From the NCBI RefSeq assembly GCF_013348785.1, contig NZ_CP054691.1, forward strand, positions 2,170,001-2,234,000: a stretch of 64,000 bases of DNA. Direction: 5' to 3'. This stretch comes from Gordonia sp. X0973. GTDB taxonomy: Bacteria; Actinomycetota; Actinomycetes; Mycobacteriales; Mycobacteriaceae. The notes beneath the pieces are model-generated. The model did no database searches and was not told where the DNA came from. It worked only from the letters and a program-made list of their open reading frames with translations. Every line of letters starts with the position of its first letter. Position 1 is the stretch's first letter. The position numbers and the translations under genes are program-made. Below, one piece after another: positions 53,233 through 62,355 of the stretch.

Positions 53233-53976
53233 ATGGCACAGGCGAAGGACAACGCGGGCAAAGAGGCCAAGAAGGCCGCCAAGCAGGCCCGCAAGCAGGC
53301 TTCCAAGGAGCGCCGGGCGCAGCTCTGGCAGGCGTTCCAGATGCAGCGCAAAGAGGACAAGCGCCTCATCCCCTACCTGGTCGGCATCTTCGTGCTGGTC
53401 GTGGCGATCGCGGTGGGCATCGGCTTCCTCATCCACCAGATCTGGATGATGATCCCCATCGGGATCATGCTGGGATTGCTCGCTGCATTCATCCTCTTCG
53501 GTCGACGGGTGCAGAAGACGGTGTACGCGAAGGCCGACGGCCAGCCCGGTGCCGCCGGATGGGCCTTGGACAACATGCGCGGCACCTGGCGGGTCAAGCA
53601 GGCCATCAACGGGACGACCCACTTCGACGCGGTGCACCAGGTGATCGGCAAGCCGGGCGTGATGCTCGTCGGTGAGGGCAACCCGAATCGGGTGACCCCC
53701 CTTCTCAACCAGGAGAAGAAGAAGATCGCCCGCGTCGTCGGCAACACCCCGATCTACGTCATCGTCGTCGGCAACGACGAGGGCCAGGTCGAGCTGAGCA
53801 AGCTCGACAAGTACCTGAACAAGCTGCCCAACAACATCAACGCCAAGCAGGTCGACGCACTCGAGGCGCGCCTCGCCGCGCTGAGCAGCCGCAAGGGCGG
53901 TGCTGCCCTGCCCAAGGGCCCGCTGCCCCAGGGCGCGAAGGTGCGCAACATTCAGCGCACGGCACGCCGCCGCTGA
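53233..53976 (+). CDS. DUF4191 membrane protein (Rv2219-like)
   Basis: A 247-aa protein of unknown function. A Lys-rich N-terminus (KEAKKAAKQARKQASKERRA) precedes two hydrophobic helices (YLVGIFVLVVAIAVGIGFL, WMMIPIGIMLGLLAAFIL), then a cytoplasmic domain with NMRGTWRVKQAINGTTHFDAV and a basic C-terminus. It follows lipA by 3 bp in the same operon, as Rv2219 does in mycobacteria. Its end overlaps the convergent EspG-like gene by 25 bp. Confidence 0.85.
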   Translation: MAQAKDNAGKEAKKAAKQARKQASKERRAQLWQAFQMQRKEDKRLIPYLVGIFVLVVAIAVGIGFLIHQIWMMIPIGIMLGLLAAFILFGRRVQKTVYAKADGQPGAAGWALDNMRGTWRVKQAINGTTHFDAVHQVIGKPGVMLVGEGNPNRVTPLLNQEKKKIARVVGNTPIYVIVVGNDEGQVELSKLDKYLNKLPNNINAKQVDALEARLAALSSRKGGAALPKGPLPQGAKVRNIQRTARRR

Positions 53977-54425
53977 GCCAGGTCGTCACACGCCAAGGCG
54001 ATCCGGCGCGGCGTCGCCGGCGCGAGGGTGATCCACTCTCCCCCGTCGGCTGCCGTCGACGGGACTGACACGACGTCGCCGCGCGGGGAGCAGAACACCC
54101 CGACCGCACCGTCGAGTAGGTTGTTCTCGTCGTCGACGGCGACGATCTCCGCAGCGCTGGTCACCGACCCCAGGGCCGTCGCGAAGACTTGAGCGTCCGG
54201 TCCGCCGATGCCCGCGGACCGCAGCGCGGCGAGAATGTCCGCCGGATCGGTGACGCCCTCCAGTCGCGGCAACAGATCCGCCGCTCGAGCCCGAATCGAC
54301 TGAGCAGCAACCGGTTTCGTCAGCGGCAGTGATCCTGCCAGCGCCGCTTGGTGGTGACCCGTGCCGACGTGCCGAGCCGGTTTCCCCGGTTCGACGAGAC
54401 ACACGCTGAACCCCACCGTTTCCAT
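53952..54425 (-). CDS. Possible EspG-like ESX secretion-associated protein (short)
   Basis: A 157-aa protein. The C-terminal half (DGAVGVFCSPRGDVVSVPS, then EWITLAPATPRRIALA) resembles the C-terminus of EspG chaperones that bind PE/PPE proteins, with ATALGSVTSAAEIVA before it. It is shorter than usual EspG proteins (about 250-290 aa), lacking most of the N-terminal sheet. No PE, PPE or ESX genes are nearby. ATG 54425 is the preferred start; a longer frame to 54479 exists. The family call is by pattern only. It is an insertion relative to the lipA-glnA order of M. tuberculosis. Confidence 0.45.
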   Translation of the reverse strand: METVGFSVCLVEPGKPARHVGTGHHQAALAGSLPLTKPVAAQSIRARAADLLPRLEGVTDPADILAALRSAGIGGPDAQVFATALGSVTSAAEIVAVDDENNLLDGAVGVFCSPRGDVVSVPSTAADGGEWITLAPATPRRIALACDDLAQRRRAVR

Positions 54426-54534
54426 GCCCGCACCGTACTGACCGCCAGGGGTGTTCGTCGGCACTTCCCGACACGCCACGTACTACGAGCCGATCACCGA
54501 GGTCGTCGGCGAATCGCGCAACTCCGCGCGGTGA

Positions 54535-55977
54535 TCAGATGAGCCTGCTGCCACCGACGTAAACCTTGCCGCCGTAGGTCTGCGGCGCAAAGTAGCTCTC
54601 AGTCATGTAGGACCACAGCGGTCCTCCACCATCGGCTGAGTAGGCGGTCACCGTCTGCTCCTTCTCTGACTCCTCTGTACCGAGGAGGACGTGCTTCCCA
54701 TCGGTGGCCAACAGCTTCGGTCCGCGCTTGGCTCCGGCGACCGATTCGTAACCACCGAGGTAGGCGTCGGCGACGAGGACCTGATAGTTGGGCGCGTCGA
54801 GCATGTCGACCGCCATGATCGCCGTTCCGATTCCCACCACCTCCGTGGCCCTCCGATCCTTGACCGGCATCGCCCGCGTCCACAGTGGGCGACCAGTTCG
54901 CGGGTTCAAGGACGCGATCGACGTCTCCGATCCCTTCTCGACACTGCGCTCGACCACCGGCAGGCTCGGCGAGGTGGGGTACTCCGTGGTGTAACCGGGC
55001 ATTTCGACCGGCATCCACCCCGGCTCCGTCGTCGAAAGCTTGGTTCCGTTGAGGTCGTAGATCGTGGTCACACCCTCCTCGGTTCGGTCCGAACCGAGGG
55101 CGAATCCTCCGACGAACGGTGCCCACAGGCGGGAGGAACCGGATTCGGCCACTTCGACCACTTTGCCGTCGGTGTCTCGCTTGAACTCGGTCGTCATCGG
55201 ATCCTTGTCACCGCGTTCGGTGTCAACCGGTACCACACCCGAACCCGCGACCACCGGGATGACGCTGTCTGACGCCGACCGCCACCTCTCCCGGCCATCG
55301 GCGCCGATGCTGACGACTTCGGCGGCGAGCGGCTCAGAGGATGTCTTTCCGTCAGCCCAGAAGCCGTCCGATGCCGCAACCGGCGCAGCGGCCTTGGCTA
55401 TCCGGCCGACCACACGCCCAGCATCCAAGTCGACTATGAACACGGTCTCGTCCAACTCACACGCGGCGACCTGTCCGGATCGCGCCGTCGCGCACTCCTT
55501 GAAGATCGCGGTTCGCACACCGCGCGCCAATTCGACTTTGCGCAGCTCCGCCCCGGTCTCTGCATCGATGACTCCGAGGGTGGCGATGTTGCCCCGCACA
55601 CTAATGCCGCCGCTCAAGGCGTACTTCTCCGTACCACCGACGATCGTCTTGTCGCTGATTCCTATCTCGCCTTTCGGCAGTGTCCAGATCGGCTTGCCCC
55701 GCTTGGTGGCGAGCGATGCGCCGAGCGGGGTTGCCGGTTCCTGGGTGAGTCCGGCCTCCTCCGGCGATACCTTGCTCGAGTCGTCGCCCGAGTCGCCGCG
55801 GAATACAAAGAAGCCGGCGGTGGCCACCAAGGCGACGACCACCACGGCCGCGAGCCCGGCCAGGGCCCATTTCAGGCCCGCCTTCTTCTTCGGCGCCGAG
55901 CCCGGCCAGGGTTGCGGCGGCAGGTTCGGGTATGGCGGCTGGTTCGGATGCGGCGGGTTCGGATACAAGTCGGTCAA
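54535..55977 (-). CDS. Membrane-anchored PQQ-type beta-propeller protein
   Basis: A 480-aa protein. The N-terminal 30 residues are Pro-rich (PPHPNQPPYPNLPPQPW), followed by Lys and a single transmembrane helix (WALAGLAAVVVVALVATAGFFVF). The large extracytoplasmic part has repeated four-strand blades with Ala-x-D-x-x-T-G-x-x-W-like motifs (NPRTGRPLWTR, DAETGAELRKV, SADGGGPLWSY), as in PQQ-like propellers. No catalytic PQQ ligands are evident, so a binding or scaffold role is more likely. Function unknown. The 109-bp gap to the EspG-like gene contains nothing recognised. Confidence 0.7.
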   Translation of the reverse strand: MTDLYPNPPHPNQPPYPNLPPQPWPGSAPKKKAGLKWALAGLAAVVVVALVATAGFFVFRGDSGDDSSKVSPEEAGLTQEPATPLGASLATKRGKPIWTLPKGEIGISDKTIVGGTEKYALSGGISVRGNIATLGVIDAETGAELRKVELARGVRTAIFKECATARSGQVAACELDETVFIVDLDAGRVVGRIAKAAAPVAASDGFWADGKTSSEPLAAEVVSIGADGRERWRSASDSVIPVVAGSGVVPVDTERGDKDPMTTEFKRDTDGKVVEVAESGSSRLWAPFVGGFALGSDRTEEGVTTIYDLNGTKLSTTEPGWMPVEMPGYTTEYPTSPSLPVVERSVEKGSETSIASLNPRTGRPLWTRAMPVKDRRATEVVGIGTAIMAVDMLDAPNYQVLVADAYLGGYESVAGAKRGPKLLATDGKHVLLGTEESEKEQTVTAYSADGGGPLWSYMTESYFAPQTYGGKVYVGGSRLI

Positions 55978-56017
55978 CCGATCGTCGTCGTGGAGGGGAC
56001 GTTGGTGGCAGCGCCGA

Positions 56018-56536
56018 TCAGCGGCTGCGCACCACGGCCGTACGGGTGATCCGGTCGTGCAGGGCGCGGCCGTTGTTGTCGTTGATCAGCGCGGGCACGA
56101 TCACGACGATCAGCACCTGCCGGACCAGGGCCCGCCCGATGCCGACCGCGGCGCGCATGCGTGCGTTCTCGTCGACCCCGAGGTCGACGCGGATCACCCG
56201 CAGCCCGGCGGCGAACTGTCCGGGGGTGAAGCCGAACAGTGTGATGCTGACCACACCGATGGCGAACCAGATCCCCAATTGCGGCAACGCTGCGGCGTTG
56301 ATCTTCGCCTCGAAGGTGGACGCGTTGCCCACGAACAGGAACGCCAGCGCGTAGGCCATCAGCCAGTCCAGCAGCAGCCCGCAGCACCGGCGCCAGCCGC
56401 TGGCCAGGCTGCCCGGGCCGTGCTCCGGCAATCCGAGGTCCTGACCTGGGTATTCGTTGTCCCTGGTGGCGATGTCGTCCACACGAGGCCCGGAAAGCCA
56501 GGAGCCCGCCGCACGTCGTCCCGACTGCTGTCCCAT
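56018..56536 (-). CDS. RDD-family membrane protein (Rv2219A-like)
   Basis: A 172-aa RDD protein. The N-terminal Arg-rich region ends GWRRCCGLLLDWLMAYALAFLF, the first helix with the family Arg/Asp pattern. The second helix (LGIWFAIGVVSITLFGFTPGQFAAGLRVIRVD) contains the G-Q-x-x-x-G-L-R-V motif, and the third ends with NDNNGRALHDRI. RDD proteins are often channel or transport related; exact function is unknown. It is divergent from glnA. Confidence 0.85.
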   Translation of the reverse strand: MGQQSGRRAAGSWLSGPRVDDIATRDNEYPGQDLGLPEHGPGSLASGWRRCCGLLLDWLMAYALAFLFVGNASTFEAKINAAALPQLGIWFAIGVVSITLFGFTPGQFAAGLRVIRVDLGVDENARMRAAVGIGRALVRQVLIVVIVPALINDNNGRALHDRITRTAVVRSR

Positions 56537-56657
56537 GCCGCCATCCTAGGCGCCGGCACCGGCATGCTGCTTTCGCGGGTTCCCTCGTGCATGCAACCCC
56601 ATGTTTGCCATAGTGGTGAGGGGTCCTCTCCCGACCCGGCACAGCGTCGTGCGTTGG

Positions 56658-56695
56658 TTAACACGGGAGAAACATGACTTTGACCGAAGGGCAAC
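56658..56695 (+). promoter_or_regulatory. Candidate GlnR box upstream of glnA
   Basis: TTAAC-n6-GAAAC-n6-TTGAC-n6-GCAAC fits the actinobacterial GlnR box pattern gTnAc-n6-GaAAc repeated twice with exact 6-bp spacers. It lies about 93 bp upstream of the glnA start, so nitrogen-responsive control by GlnR is likely. Confidence 0.65.
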
Positions 56696-56787
56696 GTGCC
56701 CTTCATAACGTCATCGTCATTGCCAGACCACTGGCGAAAGTAGCCACGAGCCTCTCGGCTACGCAGAAGCGAAGGAGTCACCGCACG

Positions 56788-58221
56788 GTGTATAGCAGCA
56801 AAGAAGAACTTCTCGAGGGCATCAAGAAAGAGGGCGTCGAGTACGTCGACATCCGCTTCTGCGACCTGCCCGGTGTGATGCAGCACTTCTCGATCCCGGC
56901 CAGCGCGTTCGACGAGTCGGTGTTCGAAGACGGCCTCGCCTTCGACGGATCGTCCGTGCGCGGCTTCCAGTCGATCGACGAGTCGGACATGATGCTGTTG
57001 CCGGACCCGGCGACCGCCCGTATCGATCCGTTCCGCAAGGCCAAGACGATGAACCTCAGCTTCTTCGTCCACGACCCCTTCACCCGTGAGGCCTACAGCC
57101 GCGACCCGCGCAACGTCGCCCGCAAGGCCGAGGACTACCTGGCCTCGACCGGCGTCGCCGACACCTGTTTCTTCGGCGCGGAGGCCGAGTTCTACATCTT
57201 CGACGGCGTCTCGTACGGCTCGGAGATGAACGGCACCTTCTACAAGGTCGAGTCCGAGTCCGGCTGGTGGAACGCCAGCTCGCCGACCGATCCCGACGGC
57301 AGCCCGAACCTCGGCTACAAGGTCCGACCCAAGGGCGGCTACTTCCCCGTCGCCCCGTACGACCACTACGTCGACCTGCGCGACGAGATGTCGACGAACC
57401 TGATCAACGCCGGCTTCGAACTCGAGCGCGGCCACCACGAGGTCGGCACCGCCGGCCAGGCCGAGATCAACTACAAGTTCAACACGCTGCTCCACGCGGC
57501 CGATGACGTCCAGCTGTTCAAGTACATCATCAAGAACACCGCCTGGCAGAACGGCAAGTCGGTCACCTTCATGCCGAAGCCGCTCTTCGGCGACAACGGT
57601 TCGGGCATGCACGCCCACCAGTCGCTGTGGAAGGACGGCAAGCCGCTGTTCCACGACGAGTCCGGTTACGCCGGCCTCTCGGACATGGCCCGCTACTACA
57701 TCGGCGGCATCCTGCACCACGCGCCGTCGCTGCTGGCCTTCACCAACCCGACGGTCAACTCCTACAAGCGCCTGGTGCCCGGCTACGAGGCCCCGATCAA
57801 CCTGGTCTATAGCCAGCGCAACCGCAGCGCCTGCGTCCGTATCCCGATCACCGGCAACAACCCGAAGGCCAAGCGCCTCGAGTTCCGCTGCCCGGACAGC
57901 TCGGGTAACCCGTACCTGGCGTTCGCGGCCATGATGATGGCCGGCCTGGACGGCATCAAGAACAAGATCGAGCCGCACGAGCCGGTCGACAAGGACCTCT
58001 ACGAGCTTCCGCCGGAAGAGGCCAAGTCGATCCCGCAGGCGCCGACCTCGCTCGCCGCCGTGATCGACCGCCTCGAAGAGGACCACGAATACCTCACCGC
58101 CGGTGGCGTGTTCACCGAGGACCTCATCGAGACCTGGATCTCCCTCAAGCGCGACAACGAGATCCTGCCGACGCAGATCCGTCCGCACCCCTACGAGTTC
58201 CAGCTCTACTACGACTGCTGA
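56788..58221 (+). CDS. glnA: Glutamine synthetase type I GlnA1
   Basis: A 477-aa GSI-beta enzyme that makes glutamine from glutamate, ammonia and [14 protein letters not shown] holds metal ligands, [15 protein letters not shown] is the ATP-binding region, and NRSACVRIP the substrate region. The adenylylation Tyr is in [11 protein letters not shown] (~residue 400), so GlnE control is likely. It is very close to M. tuberculosis GlnA1. The GTG at 56788 is 10 nt after AAGGAG and matches homologue length; the frame is open upstream through the GlnR box, which is rejected. Confidence 0.96.
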   Translation: MYSSKEELLEGIKKEGVEYVDIRFCDLPGVMQHFSIPASAFDESVFEDGLAFDGSSVRGFQSIDESDMMLLPDPATARIDPFRKAKTMNLSFFVHDPFTREAYSRDPRNVARKAEDYLASTGVADTCFFGAEAEFYIFDGVSYGSEMNGTFYKVESESGWWNASSPTDPDGSPNLGYKVRPKGGYFPVAPYDHYVDLRDEMSTNLINAGFELERGHHEVGTAGQAEINYKFNTLLHAADDVQLFKYIIKNTAWQNGKSVTFMPKPLFGDNGSGMHAHQSLWKDGKPLFHDESGYAGLSDMARYYIGGILHHAPSLLAFTNPTVNSYKRLVPGYEAPINLVYSQRNRSACVRIPITGNNPKAKRLEFRCPDSSGNPYLAFAAMMMAGLDGIKNKIEPHEPVDKDLYELPPEEAKSIPQAPTSLAAVIDRLEEDHEYLTAGGVFTEDLIETWISLKRDNEILPTQIRPHPYEFQLYYDC

Positions 58222-58257
58222 TTTAGGGTTTCAACCCTTTCGACAGTTAGCCAAAAT

Positions 58258-58316
58258 GGCCCCTGGCCTGTGAAGACGTCTTTTCGGCGCCTTCCAGCGT
58301 CAGGGGTCGTTTTTTT
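58258..58316 (+). terminator. Rho-independent terminator of glnA
   Basis: GGCCCCTG (58258) pairs with CAGGGGTC (58301), with wobble extension, around an inner AAGACGTCTT hairpin, and a run of T follows (58310-58316). Confidence 0.75.
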
Positions 58317-58402
58317 CGTTGTTTTTCGGCCCCATCGCGTCCGCTGAAGATGAGCATGTCGACGAGTGGCCACGCCCCCTGGACAACCTCGCTTTACAGA
58401 TT

Positions 58403-58420
58403 ACGTCCGATATGGGACAT
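58403..58420. promoter_or_regulatory. Imperfect palindrome just upstream of the HTH antitoxin-like gene
   Basis: ACGTCC-GATATG-GGACAT is a dyad with one mismatch, ending 8 bp before the ATG. It is a candidate autoregulatory operator, by position. The gene has no Shine-Dalgarno sequence. Confidence 0.35.
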
Positions 58421-58428
58421 TATTTGTT

Positions 58429-59094
58429 ATGGCAGGTGAGTTCCTCACGATCGAGGAGACAGCGAACACCCTCGGGGTGTCGACTCGCCACGCCCGCAGA
58501 CTGGCGGACTCCGGGGCTATCACTCGGATCGCCCGGGGCTTGGTCGATCGTGGGTCGGTCGACAACTACCTGGCCTCCCAGCGTCAAGGCCGCACGCGCG
58601 CGTGGGCTGAACACACTGCGTGGGGTGCTGTCGCGCTTCTGGCTGGCCGCGACGTCGACTGGCTCGGGACGGTACAAACCTCCCGACTCCGGTCGACGTT
58701 GCGCGAGATCACCGACGTCGAGGACCTTCTGACCCGCATGAGGGACCGCGTCCACGTCCACACCTATGAGGCCCACAGGTCGGCGCTCCCCCGCCTGCGC
58801 GATCGGGTTGCCTCCACGAATCTGCGACTGCTCGGGATCACAGACGCGGTCGACGAGAGCGTGGACGGCTACCTCGCCGCCGACGATCTCGCCCAGGTGG
58901 TCCGTACCCTCGGGCTACGAGCCAACGCGAGCGGGTCCGTCGCACTCCGCGCGACAGGCTTCGACCTCGACCACGTTCGTGACCTCGTGGCGACCACCAC
59001 CGCTGCTGCGTTGGATGCGGCAACCAGCACCGACCCCCGACTGCGAGGCGTCGGTCGCCAGACGCTTGCCGACCTGCTGGAGGCGTACCGATGA
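58429..59094 (+). CDS. HTH regulator, antitoxin-like (paired with AbiEii-type gene)
   Basis: A 221-aa protein. The N-terminus is a helix-turn-helix of the excisionase/MerR kind (LTIEETANTLGVSTRHARRL). The middle is a wing and dimer region, and the C-terminal half is helical (GYLAADDLAQVVRTLGLRA). The stop overlaps the ATG of the next gene as ATGA, and that gene is a disrupted nucleotidyltransferase, so this looks like the antitoxin or regulator of a type IV AbiE-like pair. No toxin-neutralising function can be shown from sequence. It has a foreign flavour, being absent from the mycobacterial order. Confidence 0.7.
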   Translation: MAGEFLTIEETANTLGVSTRHARRLADSGAITRIARGLVDRGSVDNYLASQRQGRTRAWAEHTAWGAVALLAGRDVDWLGTVQTSRLRSTLREITDVEDLLTRMRDRVHVHTYEAHRSALPRLRDRVASTNLRLLGITDAVDESVDGYLAADDLAQVVRTLGLRANASGSVALRATGFDLDHVRDLVATTTAAALDAATSTDPRLRGVGRQTLADLLEAYR

Positions 59095-59868
59095 ACGCCG
59101 AGCGCTCCACCATCGAGGTCGCAGCAGCCGTTGGCGGGTGGCCGGCTCCGTGGCCCAGCGTCGCGGAACTCGCCGAGGCGCTGCCCGCCGAGAGCTGGAC
59201 GCTGGTCGGCGGGCTGATGACTCAGCTCCACACGATCCATCACGGGCTGGCATCGTCCGACCGACCAACGACGTCGACATCGTGCTTCACATCGAGACCC
59301 AGCGCGGCGTACCGAACGCGGTCGCGACTGCCCTCGAGGAACTTGGGTACTGGTTCCAGCCAGCATCGACGAACGCAACAACACCGCGCACCGGTTCGTG
59401 CGCGGCACCTCCACCATCGACCTCGTCGCAGGCGCAGGCGAGGAGGACCAGGTCGACGTCCTCATCGCCGACCACCCCGCGCCGCGCGTGATCGAGAAAC
59501 TACGTGGCCACGAGATGATCCGCATCGAGGGCGGCACCCAAGCCTTGCGGCGGACCGTCAACGCCCGGTTGGAGATCGTGCCCGGCACGACCGCGACGAT
59601 TTCCGTGCCGCGCCCCTTCGGCGCGCTGATCCTCAAGGCCGCCGCGTACGTCACCGACTCCCGCGACAAGGACCGTCACCTCTTCGATGCCGCCGCGCTA
59701 CTCGCCTGCATCGACGACCCATTCGCCGAGCGAACCGAGTTCACCGGCTCGGACCGGCGACGGATCGCTGCACTCCTCCGCAACCTCCCGGCCGAGCACG
59801 CCGCGTGGCGGGCACTGCCCGAGGACCACCGGACCCAGGCTCAGTTGACCCTGGACCTGCTCGGCTGA
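59091..59868 (+). pseudogene. AbiEii-like nucleotidyltransferase, frameshifted twice
   Basis: The product can be read only by changing frame twice. From ATG 59091 the frame gives WTLVGGLMTQLHTIHHG. Around 59243-59250 it must shift to the frame giving RPTNDVDIVLHIETQRGV, the nucleotidyltransferase Asp-x-Asp motif, and AVATALEELGYWFQPAS. Near 59365 it shifts again to ERNNTAHRFVRGTSTIDLV and on to the C-terminus with LILKAAAYVTDSRDKDRHLFD. Each shift looks like one lost base. The intact protein would be about 258 aa. Sequencing error in two places is possible but less likely than decay. Confidence 0.8.
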
Positions 59869-59873
59869 CCAGT

Positions 59874-59935
59874 TCCAACACGGCGCTACAACTTCCAACA
59901 CTTTTCGGTGTTGGAGACCGTAGCGCCGTGTTGGA
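59874..59935. terminator. Nested inverted repeat, probable bidirectional terminator
   Basis: An outer perfect 16-bp stem (TCCAACACGGCGCTAC at 59874 against 59920-59935) encloses a second 8-bp stem (TCCAACAC at 59894, GTGTTGGA at 59908, loop TTTTCG). It sits between the stops of the convergent toxin pseudogene and MFS gene, 8 bp from the latter. Confidence 0.75.
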
Positions 59936-59943
59936 TTTCTGGG

Positions 59944-61461
59944 TCAGACCGCAGCGTCCGCGGGTACCTCCGCCCCGGCGTCGACCCGAGCCGAGCCGCG
60001 CAGGCCCCACACCGCGAGCAACGCGGTCGCGATCAGCACTGCGGCGCCGACCCAGGCCGCGGCCGACAGGCCGGAGACGAATGCGCTGCGCGCGACCGCC
60101 AACAGGTGCTCGGCCTGCGGCGCCGGCAATCCGTGGGCGGTGGCCAACGCCCCGGACAGACTGCGCCCGGCCGGCGCATCGGCGAAGGCGTGGTCGTCGA
60201 AGGAGAGTCGGTACACCGCGTTGAGCACGCTGCCGAGGATGGCGATGCCGAAGGCGCCGCCGAACTCACTCGAGGTCTCCAGCAGGCTCGACGTCGCACC
60301 TGCGCGATCGGCCGGGGCCACACCGACGATGTAGTCGGCGATCACCGACGCCAGCGCGACCGTGCCGCAGGCGAGGGCCGTCGCGCCGATCAGGACGGGC
60401 ACCAGCGAGTGCGTCGTCGTCAGCACCGCCAGGATCACGAAGCCGGCGGCGGCGCACAACAGCCCTGCGACGACCACCGGTGGTCGGCCGAATCGTGCCG
60501 AAGCGACGGCTGCCGCGGGCGCGGCGGCACCGACGAACACCGACGGCAGCAGACTCCACAGCGCCGCGACCAGCGGCGAGTAGCCCAGCACCGATTGGAG
60601 GTACTGCGTCATCATGATCGCGTTACCCAGGATCGCGAACATGCCGATGACGTTGATCCAGATGGAGACCGAGAACCGCCGGTCGGCGAACATCGACACG
60701 TCGACGAGGGGCTGGTCCAGGTGGAATTGGCGCCACACGAAGACGGCGCCGACGGCCAGTCCGGCGACGATGAGCGCGATCCACGACGCGGCCCAGCCGT
60801 CGGCGGCGAGCTTCTTGATCCCCTCGATGATCGGCAGGATCGTGCCGAGGGCGAGCAGCGCGCTGATCACGTCGACCCGGCGGGTGTGATCGCCGGTGTC
60901 GCCCGGCAGCAGCACCGGTGCGACGAGCAGCAGCGCGACCATGACCGGCACGTTGATCAGGAATACCGAACCCCACCAGAAGTGCTCGAGCAGCAGTCCG
61001 CTGATGATCGGCCCGACGGCGACGCCGCCGGTGAACACCGCGCTCCACGTGGCGACCGCCTTGGCGCGCTGCGCCGGGTCGTCGAAGAGGTGGCGGACCA
61101 GGGCCAACGTCGAGGGCATCAGGGTCGCCCCACCGACGGCGAGCAGGGCGCGCGCGGCGATGAGCATGGCCGGGGAGACCGCGAACGCCGCCGCCACGGA
61201 GGCGACGCTGAACGCGACGGCACCGATCATGAGCAGTCGGCGATGGCCGATCCGGTCGGCGAGCGATCCCATCGTCAGCAACAGGCCGGCGAGGACGAAG
61301 CCGTAGACGTCGAAGATCCACAGCTGCTGTTCGGCGGTGGCATGCAGGTCCGCCGCGATGAACGGCGCCGCGAAGAACAGCACCGAGACATCCATCGAGA
61401 CGATCAGCATCGGCAGGCAGAGTGCGACCATGCCGATCCAGGGTGAGCGTGGAGAACTCAT
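59944..61461 (-). CDS. MFS multidrug transporter (DHA2, 14-helix type)
   Basis: A 505-aa transporter with about 14 hydrophobic helices. SMDVSVLFFAAPFIAADLHAT and the motif GSLADRIGHRRLLMIGA (motif A) are visible, with LEHFWWGSVFLINVPVMVALL between helices. It should export drugs or toxic compounds by proton antiport. The ATG at 61461 is 6 nt after AAGGAG; an ATG at 61476 would place the ribosome site inside the gene. It is divergent from a TetR regulator, which probably represses it. Confidence 0.87.
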   Translation of the reverse strand: MSSPRSPWIGMVALCLPMLIVSMDVSVLFFAAPFIAADLHATAEQQLWIFDVYGFVLAGLLLTMGSLADRIGHRRLLMIGAVAFSVASVAAAFAVSPAMLIAARALLAVGGATLMPSTLALVRHLFDDPAQRAKAVATWSAVFTGGVAVGPIISGLLLEHFWWGSVFLINVPVMVALLLVAPVLLPGDTGDHTRRVDVISALLALGTILPIIEGIKKLAADGWAASWIALIVAGLAVGAVFVWRQFHLDQPLVDVSMFADRRFSVSIWINVIGMFAILGNAIMMTQYLQSVLGYSPLVAALWSLLPSVFVGAAAPAAAVASARFGRPPVVVAGLLCAAAGFVILAVLTTTHSLVPVLIGATALACGTVALASVIADYIVGVAPADRAGATSSLLETSSEFGGAFGIAILGSVLNAVYRLSFDDHAFADAPAGRSLSGALATAHGLPAPQAEHLLAVARSAFVSGLSAAAWVGAAVLIATALLAVWGLRGSARVDAGAEVPADAAV

Positions 61462-61486
61462 CATCCACTCCTTCATAATTGTTTAC

Positions 61487-61499
61487 AACAGATACTGTT
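61487..61499. promoter_or_regulatory. Candidate TetR operator between MFS and TetR genes
   Basis: AACAG-ATA-CTGTT is a perfect dyad in an AT-rich stretch of the divergent intergenic region (61462-61568), about 26 bp upstream of the MFS start codon. Confidence 0.5.
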
Positions 61500-61568
61500 T
61501 ATGCCAGATATGGATGTTAGACCCATTCTGCGTACGACACAAGCAATAACTGCGGTAGCATTTGCCCC

Positions 61569-62309
61569 ATGTCGTCCGCGAGCCCCGATCTCCCCCGCCA
61601 CCTGCAACTCATGTGGGAGCTCGACGACGGGACGCGGCGGGGTCCGAAGCCGAAGCTGACCATCGGCGACATCGGCGCGACGGCCGCGGCGATCGCCGAC
61701 GACCAGGGCCTCGACGCCGTCTCCATGAAGGCGATCGCCGACCGCCTCGACGTCACCCCCATGTCCCTCTACCGCTACGTGGAGGCGAAGGAGGACGTCT
61801 ACGACGTGATGTTCGACGAGGCCTACGGCAGCCCGGACCCCGCCCTTCTCGACGGCCTCGACACCTGGCGCGACCGGCTCACGGCCTGGGCCCTGGCCGT
61901 CACCGACCGCATGGTCGCCCACCCGTGGGTGACCGCCCTGCCGATGACCCGACCGCCCGCCGGCCCGCGGACGCTGCGGTGGACCGATGTGGGCATCGCC
62001 GCATTCGACGGAACCCGCCTCCCCGACGCGCAGCGGCTGTCGATCCTGCTGCTCGTCTCCGGCTTCCTGCGCAACCACGTGCGGATGTCGGCGGATATGG
62101 GGGCGTTCGAGCCCGACCGCCCGTCGTCGGCGGACCACTACAACGCCGTGCTGGGGCACGTCATCGACGAGCAGCGTTACCCGAACCTGACGCGCGCCGT
62201 GCGCGGCGACTTCGCCGACGACGACGAGAACTTCTTCACCGACGAGCTGCGCGTCGGCCTCGACCTCATTCTCGACGGGGTGGCCGCGCGCATCGCCGCG
62301 GACGGCTGA
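61569..62309 (+). CDS. TetR-family transcriptional regulator
   Basis: A 246-aa TetR regulator. After a short basic N-terminus the DNA-binding part is at about residues 30-75: AIADRLDVTPMSLYRYV with DVYDVMFDEAYG. The C-terminal ligand-binding domain is of the TetR_C type with SILLLVSGFLRNHVRMS. It is divergent from the MFS gene and shares the operator-like dyad, so local repression of the efflux gene is the likely job. Confidence 0.87.
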   Translation: MSSASPDLPRHLQLMWELDDGTRRGPKPKLTIGDIGATAAAIADDQGLDAVSMKAIADRLDVTPMSLYRYVEAKEDVYDVMFDEAYGSPDPALLDGLDTWRDRLTAWALAVTDRMVAHPWVTALPMTRPPAGPRTLRWTDVGIAAFDGTRLPDAQRLSILLLVSGFLRNHVRMSADMGAFEPDRPSSADHYNAVLGHVIDEQRYPNLTRAVRGDFADDDENFFTDELRVGLDLILDGVAARIAADG

Positions 62310-62355
62310 TCCCGCGGAATCCGGGAGCCATCGCGCCGCCTGCTAGGTTGGCGGA

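Noticed and set aside
59398..59868. Separate 156-aa gene
   Set aside because: It is the C-terminal part of the frameshifted nucleotidyltransferase, not an independent gene.
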